In this document: positions 53,160 through 63,807 of the stretch, piece after piece | How the letters are laid out: each line of letters opens with the position of its first letter | Numbering within the stretch: position 1 is the first letter of the stretch | NCBI GenBank assembly: GCA_963921195.1 | Contig: OY992540.1 | Span: 61,016,844 to 61,080,843 of the forward strand | Reading direction: 5' to 3' | From: Pegoplata infirma | Lineage: Eukaryota; Arthropoda; Insecta; Diptera; Anthomyiidae | DNA: 64,000 bases | The notes under the pieces: generated by a model | The model's database searches: none | The model's input: only the letters and a program-made list of their open reading frames with translations | What the model was told of the DNA's origin: nothing | Program-made: the position numbers and the translations under genes

Positions 53160-54660
53160 TATATATAGGGGGCATTCCATGTCAAATCGGGCACTTTGAA
53201 AATTTTTTTTTTTAGATTTTCCCAATTTGTTTACAGTTTTTAGTACCCTTCGAAAACTCCTTCGTGGTAAAATTTCAGATGACCCGTTCAAAAGATATCG
53301 AATTTTTAAAAATTGGTAGTTTGTTCCTTTACTCAAACTTCTTTTACTCATAACTTCTTCAATAATGGTCCAAATTAAATTTTTTTTTTAAAAATTTTTG
53401 TTTTTTTCGTACTTTTTAAAAGAAAATCCTAAAAAATTCTTAAAAGCGCTCTAGTATGCGATTTTTAAGTTCTAAAATTTAAATCTCATTTTTGAAAATG
53501 TTTGTACTCTTCGATTTTTTTGAAATTTTTTTTGTGTAAAACTTCTATCGATTCTTCAATTTTTTTGCCCAAGAGGATCGTGGGATAACGATTATTACTA
53601 TTTTTTAAAATTTTTTGAAAAAATTTTATTGTAATTTTCCAATCTTAAAATCATTTCTACTGCTCCAATGGTGCGTCATAGAGCGGTTATTTATAAGACC
53701 GACCCCCATTAATTTTTACATCTTAACATTTCTTTGAAACAAACTAATACCCTATCTCCAATTTCTAAAAGGGCTCCCACACAAAACGACATTATTTTTT
53801 AATTTGCTCCAACCGCTCTAACTGTTCTAATAGTGCCCTTAGAGCAACAAAATATATGACCGACCCACAATATTTTTTTAGTCCAAACATTTTCTCTGAA
53901 CACACCTACCCTCTATCTCTACACTCAAAATAATTCTACAGTAAAAGGTTTAGTAAGTGATATTGTACCCAAATCTACTAATTAGTTACTAATTTTAGTA
54001 TCTTCAAAGTACTAAAATTAGTAATTTTTACTGGTTTTGACTAATATTAGTTAAAAATTTTAGTATTGGTTACCAATTTCTGCACTAGGTCCTTTTGGAC
54101 TAAAATTAGTTAAATTTTTACTATTGAATACCCACGTTTTTTTTGGGTGTAATTGTTAAGGCGGTCCCCAAACATTTTTTTTTATTTTTTGTAAATTTGT
54201 TTTATTTAATCAGCTTCTACCGGTCCAATGGTGCATCCGAGAGGGATCATTATTGAGACCGACCCCCATTTATTTTTACCCTTCAACATTTTTGAAAAAC
54301 ATACCACAGCCCTATTTCCACTTCCTAAGTAGGCTTCCATTCAAAATTACATTTTTATAAAATTTGCTCCGACTCTTATTTGTATGGGAGCCTACTTAGG
54401 AAGATCAGATAGGGCGTAGCTATGTTTTAAAAAAATGTTGTAGGGTAAGAATAAATGGGGTCTGTCTCAAATGACCCCTCTCGGACGCACCATTGGACCA
54501 GTAGAAGCTGATTAAATAAAACAAATTAACGAAAAATAAAAAAAAATTGTATGGGGATCGCCTTAACAGTTAAAGATAGAGGGTTGGTGTGTTCAGAGAA
54601 AATGTTTGGACTAAAAAAATATTGTCGGTCATACATTTTGTATGTTTAAAAAAATCTTTT
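53160..54660. mobile_element. GGTCGGTCTCA-family element, inverted and palindromic copy
   Basis: Positions 53160-53920 and 54152-54240 match the reverse complement of 42893-43722. Then 53870-54345 and 54355-54655 are inverted copies of each other around about 54350 (AGAAGCTGATTAAATAAAAC and its complement; GTAGGCTTCCAT and ATGGGAGCCTAC). A 228-bp TA-class MITE sits inside (53922-54149). It is non-coding. Confidence 0.7.
53922..54149. mobile_element. 228-bp TA-class MITE, copy 2
   Basis: CACTCAAAATAATTC and (reverse complement) CACCCAAAAAAAACG; TA at 53920-53921 and 54150-54151. The uninserted counterparts near 43000 and 54570 read through (TTAACSGTTAAGG), which proves the insertion. Identical in length to 41818-42045. 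Confidence 0.9.
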
Positions 54661-54937
54661 TTTTAGCTAAAAAGAAAAATCATCAAAAAAATTTTTATAT
54701 TAAAAATTTTTTTATTAAAAATTTTTTTATCAAAAACCTTTTCTTAATTTTTTTATCAAAATTTTTTTCTAAATTTTTTTATCAAAAATTTTTTCTAAAT
54801 TTTTTTATTAAAAATTTTTAAAAAAATTTTTTTTTTTAATTTTTTTTTTAAATTTTTTTTTTAATAAAAGTACTTTTTCTCCAAGTCTGTATATCTTCGG
54901 ACAGAAATATTCCATTTGTTAAACAAAAGTACAAAAA
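54661..54937. repeat. Low-complexity A/T block
   Basis: Repeated TTTTTTATCAAAAATTTTTTCTAAA words with about 20-bp spacing from 54660 to 54860. Nothing else is seen. Confidence 0.6.
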
Positions 54938-56310
54938 AACAAGTGTGAGTGTTAAATTCGTCTGTGCCGAATTTTTTATACCCACTAAATGTTAAAAGTT
55001 ATACAATTTATCACTTTTTATATCCGTGAATACAAAAGGGAAATACTTTAAGAGTTTAATGTTTTCGGGCCAAGTTGGCGTTCTTCAGAGGTTGGTTTAA
55101 TTCATCAATGTCATAGATTTGACTTCGATTATTTTACAAATTTACAGCTCTTTTTCTTTCCACAGACAGATGGACGGATCAATATAGCTATAATGTCTTA
55201 GAAATCATAATGGGTCAACAATATATAAGGAGATTTTCGTGTCAACTGACACAACTTTTGAAACCGTCATCCCAATCGGGATGAAATTTCCACCAAGGTA
55301 GGAGCAAATTTTATAAAAAAGTCATTTTGTATGGGAGCCCCCTTAGGAATTGGAAATAGGGGTTAGTTATGTTCAAGAAAAATGTTGGGGGAAGAAAATT
55401 ATTGGAGGTTCGTCTCACATTGCACCAGGGGCGTTTCTAAGGCAGTTGTGGGGCTTTTTGTTATCTCTTTACGCCCAACTTTGACCCCGATGAGGGGCCA
55501 TATGGCCGCACCCCACCACCCTCATTTTTAGGCTCATGCTTTCGAACCTATAAAAATTAGAGGGTATCGCGAATGAAAATCGAAAACTGGTTAGCTTTTC
55601 CACGCCTAATAGTGCAAATTTAAGAACCGTTTTTTGTGTTCCAAAGTTAAATTTTTTTTTTTTTCATAGATATCCCACTCGCATCCCACTAAGCGACCCC
55701 ATGCCTCTTAAAGGACATGACCTAAGCATTTTTTGAGTCAAAAAAAGGGCCCAATTTGAGGAAAAAGTCAAAAAAGTTTTGGTTTAAAAAAAAAAAAATC
55801 AAACAAATTATTTTTTAATTTTTTATATTTTTTTTTTCAAAACACTGAAGAAATAACTATCTATACTATTTGGGACACATTTTGCTAAAAACAATAGGTT
55901 AGAAGTTACATGGATGAGAATAAACACCTCTTTGGTCAAAATGTAAAATTTCGACCCCCTCTAACTCAGAGAGTCCTTGACCGATGTCGTTGAAAAATTG
56001 TGCCTGAACTACTATCCAATAGGACTAACCTTGGTGCAAATTTCATCCTGATCGGAAGACATCGGTTTAAAAGTTGTCTCAGTTGACACGAAAACCCCCA
56101 TAAACTTAATGGGATATTTGAACAATATTTTAACTCATTATTCAAGGACTGACAAATGAATATAACAATATTTTTTCTAAAAAAAAACTTTTCTTTGGCA
56201 AGTACACCCATATCTTCAGCAAAACATAACGATTTCATATTTTTAGCAAGAGTACAAAGTGCTCAGACTTTTTTTTAACATATTATAGGGTATTAAATAT
56301 TCGGCACAGT
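54938..56310 (+). mobile_element. mini-me-like element, copy I, interrupted
   Basis: It starts ACAAGTGTGAGTGTTAAATT with TTCGTCTGTGCCGAA, then CAGACAGATGGACGG and AATGTCTTAGAAATC. It breaks at about 55228 where another element enters. Its 3' block resumes as ATAAACTTAATGGG after 56100. Positions 56280-56315 (TATTATAGGGTATTAAATA, TTCGGCACAG) look like the inverted start of a further copy. Confidence 0.55.
55229..56100. mobile_element. TIR element nested in mini-me-like copy I
   Basis: The left arm GATTTTCGTGTCAACTGACA and the right arm (reverse complement) GGTTTTCGTGTCAACTGAGA continue inward with ACAACTTTT and GGGATGAAATTTCCACCAAGG / AGGATGAAATTTGCACCAAGG. The interior is mixed, with a GGAGCCCCCTTAGGAATTGG block related to the GGTCGGTCTCA family. 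ATA flanks both ends and could be a 3-bp duplication. A 90-codon frame at 55966-56238 spans one arm and host and is not taken as a gene. Confidence 0.65.
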
Positions 56311-57051
56311 CGTTGTATGTTTTTTCTTATTTTTTCTCTTAATGACTAAAAATTAAAATTCAAGGAAGTTAATTATTTTAACAGTGATTCAAATGTAACA
56401 AAAAATGCTCATAATTGTATTTTTTTGTAATAAATTCTTATTAATTTTCATTATGTTCTAAATCCCGATATTTAAACATGAAAATCCAGGTATACATTTT
56501 TTGTTAAAAATTTAATTTTTTGTCAAAAATTTCAGAATTTTAGGATTGTCATCACGACTAGTTACAGCTTTTATTAAAATTAAATCTAATAAGATGGCTT
56601 AGAATTAAAATTATTTTTATTCTGACTATATTTAATTTTTGAGTGTACATGTTTGCAAATTTTCTCACTATTTTTTTGTGGCATCATGGAAATTTATATC
56701 AGCTTCATTTTTCGTAGACAAATATAACCATAATTTATCGATTACAGTCGATTAATCTGTTTACGTTTAAAATCGAAAAGTTGCAATTACTAATAGAATT
56801 TTTAACTCACCACATTGGTTTGTGACTGTGATACATGTTATTCACCTCTTATCAATTCTAGTAGATACAACAACCACTTAGCTATAATCTATTACAATGT
56901 ACCAAAGAGTTGCCCCTTTAGGGTTACGAATTTGCTAAACTGTTTTATCATTTGTACATTATTACCAACTATTTGTTGATAATACTGTTAATATATTAAT
57001 ATAAATTTGGTAACATAGTGTAAAACAAATTTTAGTTCTTCTAAAACTCAC
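56311..57051. other. Start of the intron downstream of the second innexin exon
   Basis: The exon at 57052 is followed on the minus strand by a GTGAGT donor (57046-57051). Beyond it lies AT-rich DNA without recognised repeats. No further innexin exon was found anywhere to the left. Confidence 0.5.
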
Positions 57052-57241
57052 CTGAAAAAATAGCGTAAACGCCACCCATTGATAATATTTTGTGTGTTTT
57101 ATTGTTAGAGGTCCACGTCCCTGTGAATTATGAACCCCAGGAAAAGGCACCTCGGAACCTTGCTTTTTCATAAAAGCATCCACCACAGTGTATGTTGAAT
57201 GTATCCAACAATATGTATTAAGTACATCTTCCGGAATGTCT
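57052..57241 (-). CDS. shakB: Innexin (shakB-like), internal exon: extracellular loop 1 to membrane segment 2
   Basis: Gap-junction channel subunit exon, 190 bp on the minus strand. A TTAAAATACAG acceptor (57242-57245 hold the CAG side) precedes it and a CAG|GTGAGT donor follows. The first base completes an Arg codon begun in the exon at 60776, giving [19 protein letters not shown]. It then encodes [29 protein letters not shown] and ends [13 protein letters not shown] in phase 0. The conserved Cys in NTYCWI (extracellular loop 1) and the YYQWV signature at the entry to membrane segment 2 are diagnostic of innexins. [12 protein letters not shown], the KKQG word and the VP-PG spacing are closest, from memory, to fly ShakB; ShakB is known to use alternative 5' exons, and this may be one variant set. 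No stop or frameshift. The rest of the protein (from about residue 120 of roughly 370) is not found in the window. Confidence 0.9.
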
Positions 57242-58057
57242 CTGTATTTTAATAATTTTATAAGGAAAAGAAAATTTATTAGTAAAAAATAATTATGGAA
57301 TTTAAAATACAGTCGACTCCATATAACTGTAGTACAGAGAAATAAAGAAATTATAGCTATTTGAACAGTTTTATATTTTTAAAAAGCAAATGTTAGAAAA
57401 AGTTACATGGGAGCTTTTGATGATTTTAAATAAAAATAGTCATGCAATTCAATAAAGTTTTTATATAATTTTTATATTTGTTTAATTAATAAATATATGT
57501 TAGAGTTTTCTTAAGGTCAACTAAATTTTTTAGGGTTTTCAGTTACTAGGAGTCGACTGATAAGGTTAAATATATAATTAAAAATTTATAAAAATTTTTT
57601 GTTATAAATTTGTATACCGTTTATAAATCGATTAGATTTCTTTTGATCAGATCATATCTAGTTATATATGACTTAATTTGATTTAAAATATTGGTAGCTG
57701 ATTCGATCCAATTTGACGCCGAATGTGTTTCAGTGTTGCCCAAAGTCAAGATATAATTAGATCTAAATTTTGGTCATTTCAGATACAATAATATGGAATC
57801 AGATACGATCATTTATAAAAAGGTATGAACTGATAAGATTAGATCTAGTCCATTTTTTTAAAGGTTACGAATTTGAGAGTTAAAGTTCTTTAGCACATTC
57901 CTTTATCAACGTTTCAAAAGTTTTGACATAGGAACAGTTTTAGAATTAATTGTTCGAATTTATAGTTCTGTCAAGAAAAAAAAAAATCTCGATGCTTACA
58001 TTATTTTGAAAACTTTACGAGTAAAATATTTGACTCATCATTCAAAGATTTGTTTGA

Positions 58058-59885
58058 TTTGGGTTTTTCTCTCTGATCAAATTCTAATACCCGCCAAAAG
58101 TGTCGGTCCCCTAAGGGTAACTCACTTGCAAAATGTCACTCCGATCGGATTCTGTCTCCACTTTGAGCCTCAAAATTGGGGTTTTTGCAAAAAAGGACTT
58201 AAAAAAAAAAAAATTAAGTTTTTTTATTAAAATAATTGAAAAATTATTTTTGTATAATGTTTGATCGTAATTACTTAAATATGAAATTTTAAGATTTTAC
58301 GATATCATTAACCCGTTCCAACTTGATACCAAAAAATGGGGTGTTAGGGGCGTCCTTGAAACACCGTTTTTCAAAATTTGAAAATTTTATTAAAAAAAAA
58401 TTTTAAATATATAATTTTTTTTACTGAATTCATTGAGAACACCTTGGAGAAGAAAAATGTGAAATATGGCGGATATCCGTCGAGCCACTTTTCGGGAATC
58501 GCGGGGGGAAGTTAGCGGATTTCAAGGAAATGTTGGTTTCATCAATTTGGATTAATAAAATCTTATAAATTCCATTTTTGTTCAAATTAAGGGTTTTTTG
58601 GTGTCGTAGCATTCTATTAGATAACTGTAAGTCTGTCATGAAATCTTAACAATCTAGGACGTCTTTAACCCACATTGGCTGGGGGTCAAAAATGACCCCC
58701 GCAGAAAATTTTAAGTTTAGAGCTTAAATTGTTTGTTATAAACAGGTATAAAACGGCTTTTGTGTTTTGTACCCCAACTATTATTTCGTATTAATATATT
58801 ATCTTTAAAAAAATCGTTAACCCTTTTTGGTAGGGGGTCAAAAATGACCCATTCAGTAAAAAATATATATTTTGTTGATATCAAAAAAGTCAAGCACTAT
58901 GTCTAAAAGTTTTTGACGGGGTCATTTTTGACCCCTGGCCAATATGAGTTAAAGATATCTTCAATAGGTAAGATTTTAGGGCTGATTTAAAGTTATCTAA
59001 TAGATTGCCACAAATAAATTTTCTATAAAAAAATAAAAAAAATTTATTGAATGGGTCATTTTTGACCCCCTACCAAAAAGGGTTAACGATTTTTTTAAAG
59101 ATAATATATTAATACGAAATAGTAGTTGAGGTACAAAACACAAAAGCCGTTTTATACTTGTTTATAGCACAAAATTTAAGCTCTAAACTTCAAATTTTCT
59201 GCAGGGGTCATTTTTGACCCCAAGCCAATGTGGGTTAAAGACGTCCTAGATCGGTAAGATTTCATGACAGACTTACAGTTATCTAATAGAATGCCACGAC
59301 ACCAAAAAACCGTTAGTTTGCCCAAAAATTAAATTTATAAGATTTTATTAATCCAAATTATTGATAAAACCAACATTTCCTTGAAATCCGCCAACTTCCC
59401 CTCGCGATTCCCGAAAAGTGGTCAGACGGATATCCACCATATTTCATATTTTTCTTCTCCAAGGTGTTCTTAATGAATTCAAAAAGAAAAAATTATATAT
59501 TTAAAATTTTTTTTTAATAAAATTTTCAAATTTTGAAAAAGGTGTTTTGAGAATGCCCCCAAAATCATGGCATTTTTTGGTATCAAGTTAGAACGGGTTA
59601 ATGATATCGTAAAATCTTTAAATTTCATATTTAAGTATTTACGATCAAATATTATACAAAAATAATTTTTTAATTATTTTAATAAAAAAACTTATTTTTT
59701 TTTTTTTTTAAATTCCTTTTTTGCAAAAGCCCTAATTTTGAGGCTCAAAGTGGAGACAGAAGATAAACTCCGATCGGAGTGATATTTTGCATGTGAGTTA
59801 CCCTTAGGGGACCGACACTTTTGGTGGGTATTAGAATTTGATCAGAGAGAAAAGAAAAGAATTTGATCAGAGAGAAAAGCCCAAA
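58058..59885. mobile_element. 1.83-kb palindromic (foldback) element in the innexin intron
   Basis: The ends are TTTGGGTTTTTCTCTCTGATC and (reverse complement) TTTGGGCTTTTCTCTCTGATC. The arms are about 880 bp each and match over nearly their whole length (for example TGGAGACAGA, CTTACCC/GGGTAAC, ATATCATTAACCCGTTC, GGATATCCGTC, GATTCCCGAAAAGTGG). The centre lies near 58960. Five near-palindromic GGGGTCAAAAATGACCCC motifs occur at 58682, 58835, 58918, 59043 and 59205. The right end has a 25-bp duplication of GAATTTGATCAGAGAG. Short frames in the arms mirror each other and are not genes. Confidence 0.88.
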
Positions 59886-60099
59886 AACGAGCCACTCTAG
59901 TGCTTACTAGTGAGTTTTAAAATTTATTTTTCCAGTTGTAAACCTAAGTCTCTTAGCTCTGCTAAGTGTCCATTTGATAAACTACTTGAAAAATTATTTA
60001 AATTCCTAATAAATATCTTTTCTTTTATTTTATTTAACATTGTCAAAGGAGATTTCAAACAAAAAATAACAGAATAAGTGTAAATAACAAAATACTCTC

Positions 60100-60610
60100 A
60101 TCGTCTTATTGGCTCCCAACGTGGGGCTCAATGTCTTATTGCCAATTTTGCAAACAAGAAGGTACGTTTTGGACACCAATTTCATTATGTTAAGACAAGT
60201 TATCATCAACATAATGAATCTTTTTCTTTAAGTCTATAACTTTTGAATTCAACCCGAAATTAGTTGGTTTTCGTATTATTGGCTCCCAGCGTGGGGCTCA
60301 ATGTCTTATTGCCGCTTTTTCAAACAAAAAAGTTATTTAAGGACACCAGTTGCATTACATTAAGACAAATTTTCATCAACCTAATGAAGCTTTTTCTCAA
60401 AGTCGATTATTTTTGGAATTCAACCTGGAATTAGTATGTTTTCGTATTTTTGGCTCCCAATGTGGGGCTCAATATCTCATTGCCGCTTTTGCAAACAACA
60501 AAGTACATTTTGGACACAAATTTTGTTATATTATGATAAATTTTCATCAATATTATAAAAGCTTGTTCTTTTAGTCCATTATCTTTTTAATTCAACCCTC
60601 AATAAGTTTC
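60100..60610. repeat. 170-bp tandem repeat, three units, each with a PBS-like motif
   Basis: TGGCTCCCARCGTGGGGCTC recurs at 60110, 60280 and 60451 (spacing 170-171 bp), each followed by AATRTCTYATTGCC, TTGCAAACAA-like, GGACACCA-like and TTCATCAACMTAATGAA words. The 18-mer TGGCTCCCAACGTGGGGC differs at one base from the primer-binding site complementary to the 3' end of tRNA-Lys(CUU) used by many LTR retroelements. No LTR, gag or pol is seen nearby. Confidence 0.8.
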
Positions 60611-60775
60611 TTTTGGAACCAGAAAACCTAAAATTTTAAATTCTGATAGAAAATTCTTAAAACTTCTTCCATGTCCAAACAAGTGGAATATGATAAAGAA
60701 AAGAAACCCTGTGTTAAACTAATCTAAAAATGTTTGCTGTGCTGTTGTCACCTCTTACAAACAAATAAAACTCAC

Positions 60776-60909
60776 CTTGTATGTACACAGTCTATTGGAT
60801 TTCCTACGTATTGACGCGTTGTAACAGCAATTGAAAATGTTATTAATAATATAACGGTTGCATTTGTGTGTAGGCGAAATACAGGTGAATCGATTTTAAC
60901 ATGAGACAC
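60776..60909 (-). CDS. shakB: Innexin (shakB-like), internal exon: N-terminal region and membrane segment 1
   Basis: A 134-bp exon on the minus strand. It is preceded by a pyrimidine-rich tract (CTCTCTCTCTCTACC, near 60978-60993) and an ACACACAATAG acceptor, and followed by AAG|GTGAGT. It encodes [44 protein letters not shown] and the first two bases of Arg. VFRLH is the conserved cytoplasmic N-terminal word. [16 protein letters not shown] is membrane segment 1. [11 protein letters not shown], with its Cys, opens extracellular loop 1 and is highly conserved in innexins. A TAG stands immediately upstream in frame, so translation must enter by splicing from an earlier exon encoding about 13 residues including the start Met; that exon was not found up to 64000. 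Joined to the exon at 57052 it gives an uninterrupted 108-residue innexin segment. Confidence 0.92.
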
Positions 60910-62339
60910 CTATTGTGTGTGTGGTGGGTTTGAAATTTTAACATTTTGAATTGATTTGGTTTTTGGTGGTGTTGGTAGAGAGAGAGAGAGGGGGGATTGA
61001 AGGGAAATATAAAAATAAATTTGTATTAGTAAAATTTTTAATGATGTGTGAAATTTTTTTTTAAATTAAAAAAAAAAACTTTTATTAATTATAGATAAAA
61101 CAGATTTAAATATATTATTTTTTTTGCAATTTTTTTTTTATTAAATTTTTTTTAGTATATTATTATTGGAAAATAAATAATTAAACTATAGAGGTTTTTT
61201 TCGTTGTTTTTTTTTGTGTTGAATTTATAATTAAAATATTAAATACATACATAAAAATTGTTTAACTATTCAATTGTTTAGTAATATTTAGTAGATAATA
61301 ATAATTAAACAAATAAATTTTGTGTTGTTTTTTTTTTTGTTTTTTTTGGTAGCAATTTAATTCATTATACAATTGAACTATTAGCTAAAATAGTTATAAA
61401 GTTGCCAATATTTATTTAGTTTATTGTTTAATACATATGTGCATTATTTTTTTCGTATTTCTTTTTTTGTGCATTAATACTAAACAAATAATTAGTATTA
61501 ACATTTCAATTTCCTGTAATCTCATAATTAATATTTTATATAATAATATACTCCAAGGCAAATGAATAAGAATGATATGAATTTATAAATTATATTTTAT
61601 CACGAGTAATTAGATAGATTTTAACACCGCCAAAAACTATTTTTAGTTATTGTAGAATTTCTTAGTAAATATTAAGTTAGTTTTAATAAAAAAATTTTCA
61701 GAGATGCTTTTCGGCGAAGAGCAATTCTCAGTTGCAATATTTAATGCCTATGAATCTAAAGAAATATTACTAAAGATGGTTATCCTAGGTGAAAGACTGA
61801 AGTGCTAGATTTTGAATAAGTGCTGTTGTATGTGGTTGAGAAAAAAAGTGTTCACTTAAAATTTTACTTATTAATAAAAAAAATTAGTATTTTCTTATAT
61901 TTAATCATAATTTCTCCAAAGTTTCTGAAAAATGTGCTCAAGATATAGTAAAACAAAATATATAGAGCCTTAAGGCTCGATATAATTTTAAGCCTACTTA
62001 AAATGCTTCCCAACATAAAAAATATCATAGAAATCTTCTTGAGCAGCCCATAGTAATCTTTTAAAGCAACGATTACAACAAATTTTCAAAAGTTTACACA
62101 TTTCCTTAATGGCAATGCCTGAAGCTATCAATAAAATAACAAAAAAAACTTGCAATACTTTCTGTCAACCGGCTTTAAAAGTTTTCTAACTATACAAACC
62201 TCAAAGTTGAAAAAAGGTGTATTTTTTATAAAATTTTCCTTTTTTTAATTTTTTTATTTGGATTGTGCATGTACCACTATGAAACTCTGCAGGAAGTCTC
62301 GAATATATAAAACTCCCAGTAGTATAGCCTTCATTAATT
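60910..62339. other. Upstream innexin intron, AT-rich, no exon seen
   Basis: Contains an AGAGAGAGAGAGAGG run at 60978-60996 (the splice pyrimidine tract on the minus strand) and T-rich DNA. Nothing encoding the missing start exon was recognised. Confidence 0.4.
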
Positions 62340-62660
62340 ATGACACAGATGAATAATCGGTTTCAGAGTATATTCCGGAGAGCTTAGCCCCGCTCAAATT
62401 CTCCCAAATCATTGGTGTGTTTACCAAACAGAGATGATGGCAAAGATAGTCACGACGAGTTCAAGTCTCAGAAATTGGAATGAGGCCACAGTGCCCCAAT
62501 CGTTATGGCCATATTATCTAGTTTGTACCTATACCCCTTTGACACCCAGCCTTAATAAATTTTGACATAGACACAGTGTGCTTCGTAGTCTATTCAAAAG
62601 AACTTGGACCGTCTTGAAGTTTGTCAGGCCATTGGAGTGTTTATTATTATTATTCTTTAT
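62340..62660 (-). pseudogene. Diverged fragment related to the RNase H-type non-LTR element
   Basis: GTGTTTACCAAACAGAGATGATGG (62413-62437, split words) and TCTCAGAAATTGGAATGA match 63588-63612 and 63698-63722. A TTATTATTATTATT run (62643-62656) stands where the TAA-type tail would be. The minus-strand frames are broken by many stops. Confidence 0.45.
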
Positions 62661-63074
62661 TTTAACTCAATTTTACATTGGACGTACATTTTATAGTAAT
62701 TTTACACGGACATTGTCAAAGCGTAAAATTATACTTAATGCTAATTTAAAACAACAGCCAATTTTCGATCCATTAAGATTCTGATGTTAATATCTTCTTT
62801 TGCTGGTTGTTCATTAGTTGTTCTTTCGGTTTGGGGATATGGAGTTGGTGGTTCCTTGTTTTTTTCTTTTTGATGATGTCTTTGGCTGTGCTCACTGATT
62901 CCTTGGTAACAAAAAAATTTCAAAAATAGTCTGCTAGTAGTATATGCGTAGTATATTTTGGTTTAATTTGTAAACCATTGCGTACGCCTACTCGACAGAC
63001 CCTGCTTGAGTGGACCCTGAGCACAGTCCAGAGTAACACTTTTCGCAGGCGAAGTCTCTGATATTGTTTGACTT
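62661..63074. other. No gene seen
   Basis: A GC-richer segment at 62980-63060 (GCGTACGCCTACTCGACAGACC) was not recognised. Short frames on both strands lack family features. Confidence 0.35.
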
Positions 63075-63807
63075 TTTATTATTATTATTATTTTTATTAT
63101 TCAAGGGGTGATCTGGCCCTAACGGCCGGCACTGCGACCCTTATGCGTCTTTTGCGCCAAGATCCATAAATTGAATTTAAACTCTGTTCAATGTTCCTAA
63201 TGAACATTATAACAATGGATGGAGAAGCTAGCCTTATATCCGCAGAATTAAGCAATTTCCTGTCTAAAACCCGTCTTCTGATACTACAAATTGCGACGCA
63301 CTCACACAATATGTGTTGCTTTGTTTCTACTTCCTTCAGACAAAGTCGACACAAACACGATGCACAAAGGTTTAAATTTTACAAGTGATAATTTACTTTA
63401 TCATGTCCGGTAAGAAAACCTGTCAGTAACCTTATGTCACTCTTGGTGTGATTAAGAATACTTCCATATAATAGTGGCGCAATTAGTGCTTTGAATTGTC
63501 TTAGACCTCCTGAATTTCCCCACAACTTTAAGAAGTCGGTCCTTTCCAAACCCTTAATCATGGTCGAGAAGGAGGACCAATTCGGAATGTTTACCAAACA
63601 TAGATGATGGAAAAAGGGAAATGTTTGACTGATTGAGATGCAATGTCTTGTCGTTAACCGCAGTCAACGTCTATTCTAAAAGTCAAGCCGAGGTCGAGTC
63701 ACAGGAATTGGAATATGACGGAATCCCTCTAGAAACTTGCAAGCGAAATCTGTATGGATTTGTTCCGCTAGGGAAACTAATGAAAGATTGGCAGATGGAC
63801 AAGTGAA
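63075..63807 (-). pseudogene. 3' fragment of an RNase H-type non-LTR retrotransposon (I/R1/LOA-like)
   Basis: The minus-strand frame, in order, contains LAEQIHTDFACKFLEG, stops, LCLVNIPNWSSFSTM, GGLRQFKALIAPL, SDIRLLTGFLTGHDKVNYHL, an in-frame TAA at 63379-63381, then CRLCLKEVETKQHILCECV and a basic tail ending ARSPLE. The TGH...YHL...C-x2-C...H-x4-C-x-C arrangement is the usual C-terminal end of polyproteins of RNase H-bearing insect LINEs. The stop codon is the first TAA of a (TAA)n-type tail (63077-63099), so there is essentially no 3' untranslated region. At least three nonsense codons make it a pseudogene. Jockey elements lack this region, so it is a different lineage from 32154-34491. 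Confidence 0.75.

Larger units (their letters stand above)
57242..60775 (-). other. Innexin intron, 3534 bp, GT-AG
   Basis: Bounded by GTGAGT at the 60775 side and CAG at the 57242 side. It contains a 1.8-kb palindrome (58058-59885) and a threefold 170-bp tandem repeat (60100-60610). The remainder (57246-58057) is AT-rich with GATTAGATC/GATCAGATC-like words and no further exon. Confidence 0.8.

Noticed and set aside
58430..58639. 69-codon frame inside the 1.8-kb palindrome as a gene
   Set aside because: The sequence is one arm of the inverted repeat, and the opposite arm has indels breaking the frame. No family similarity.
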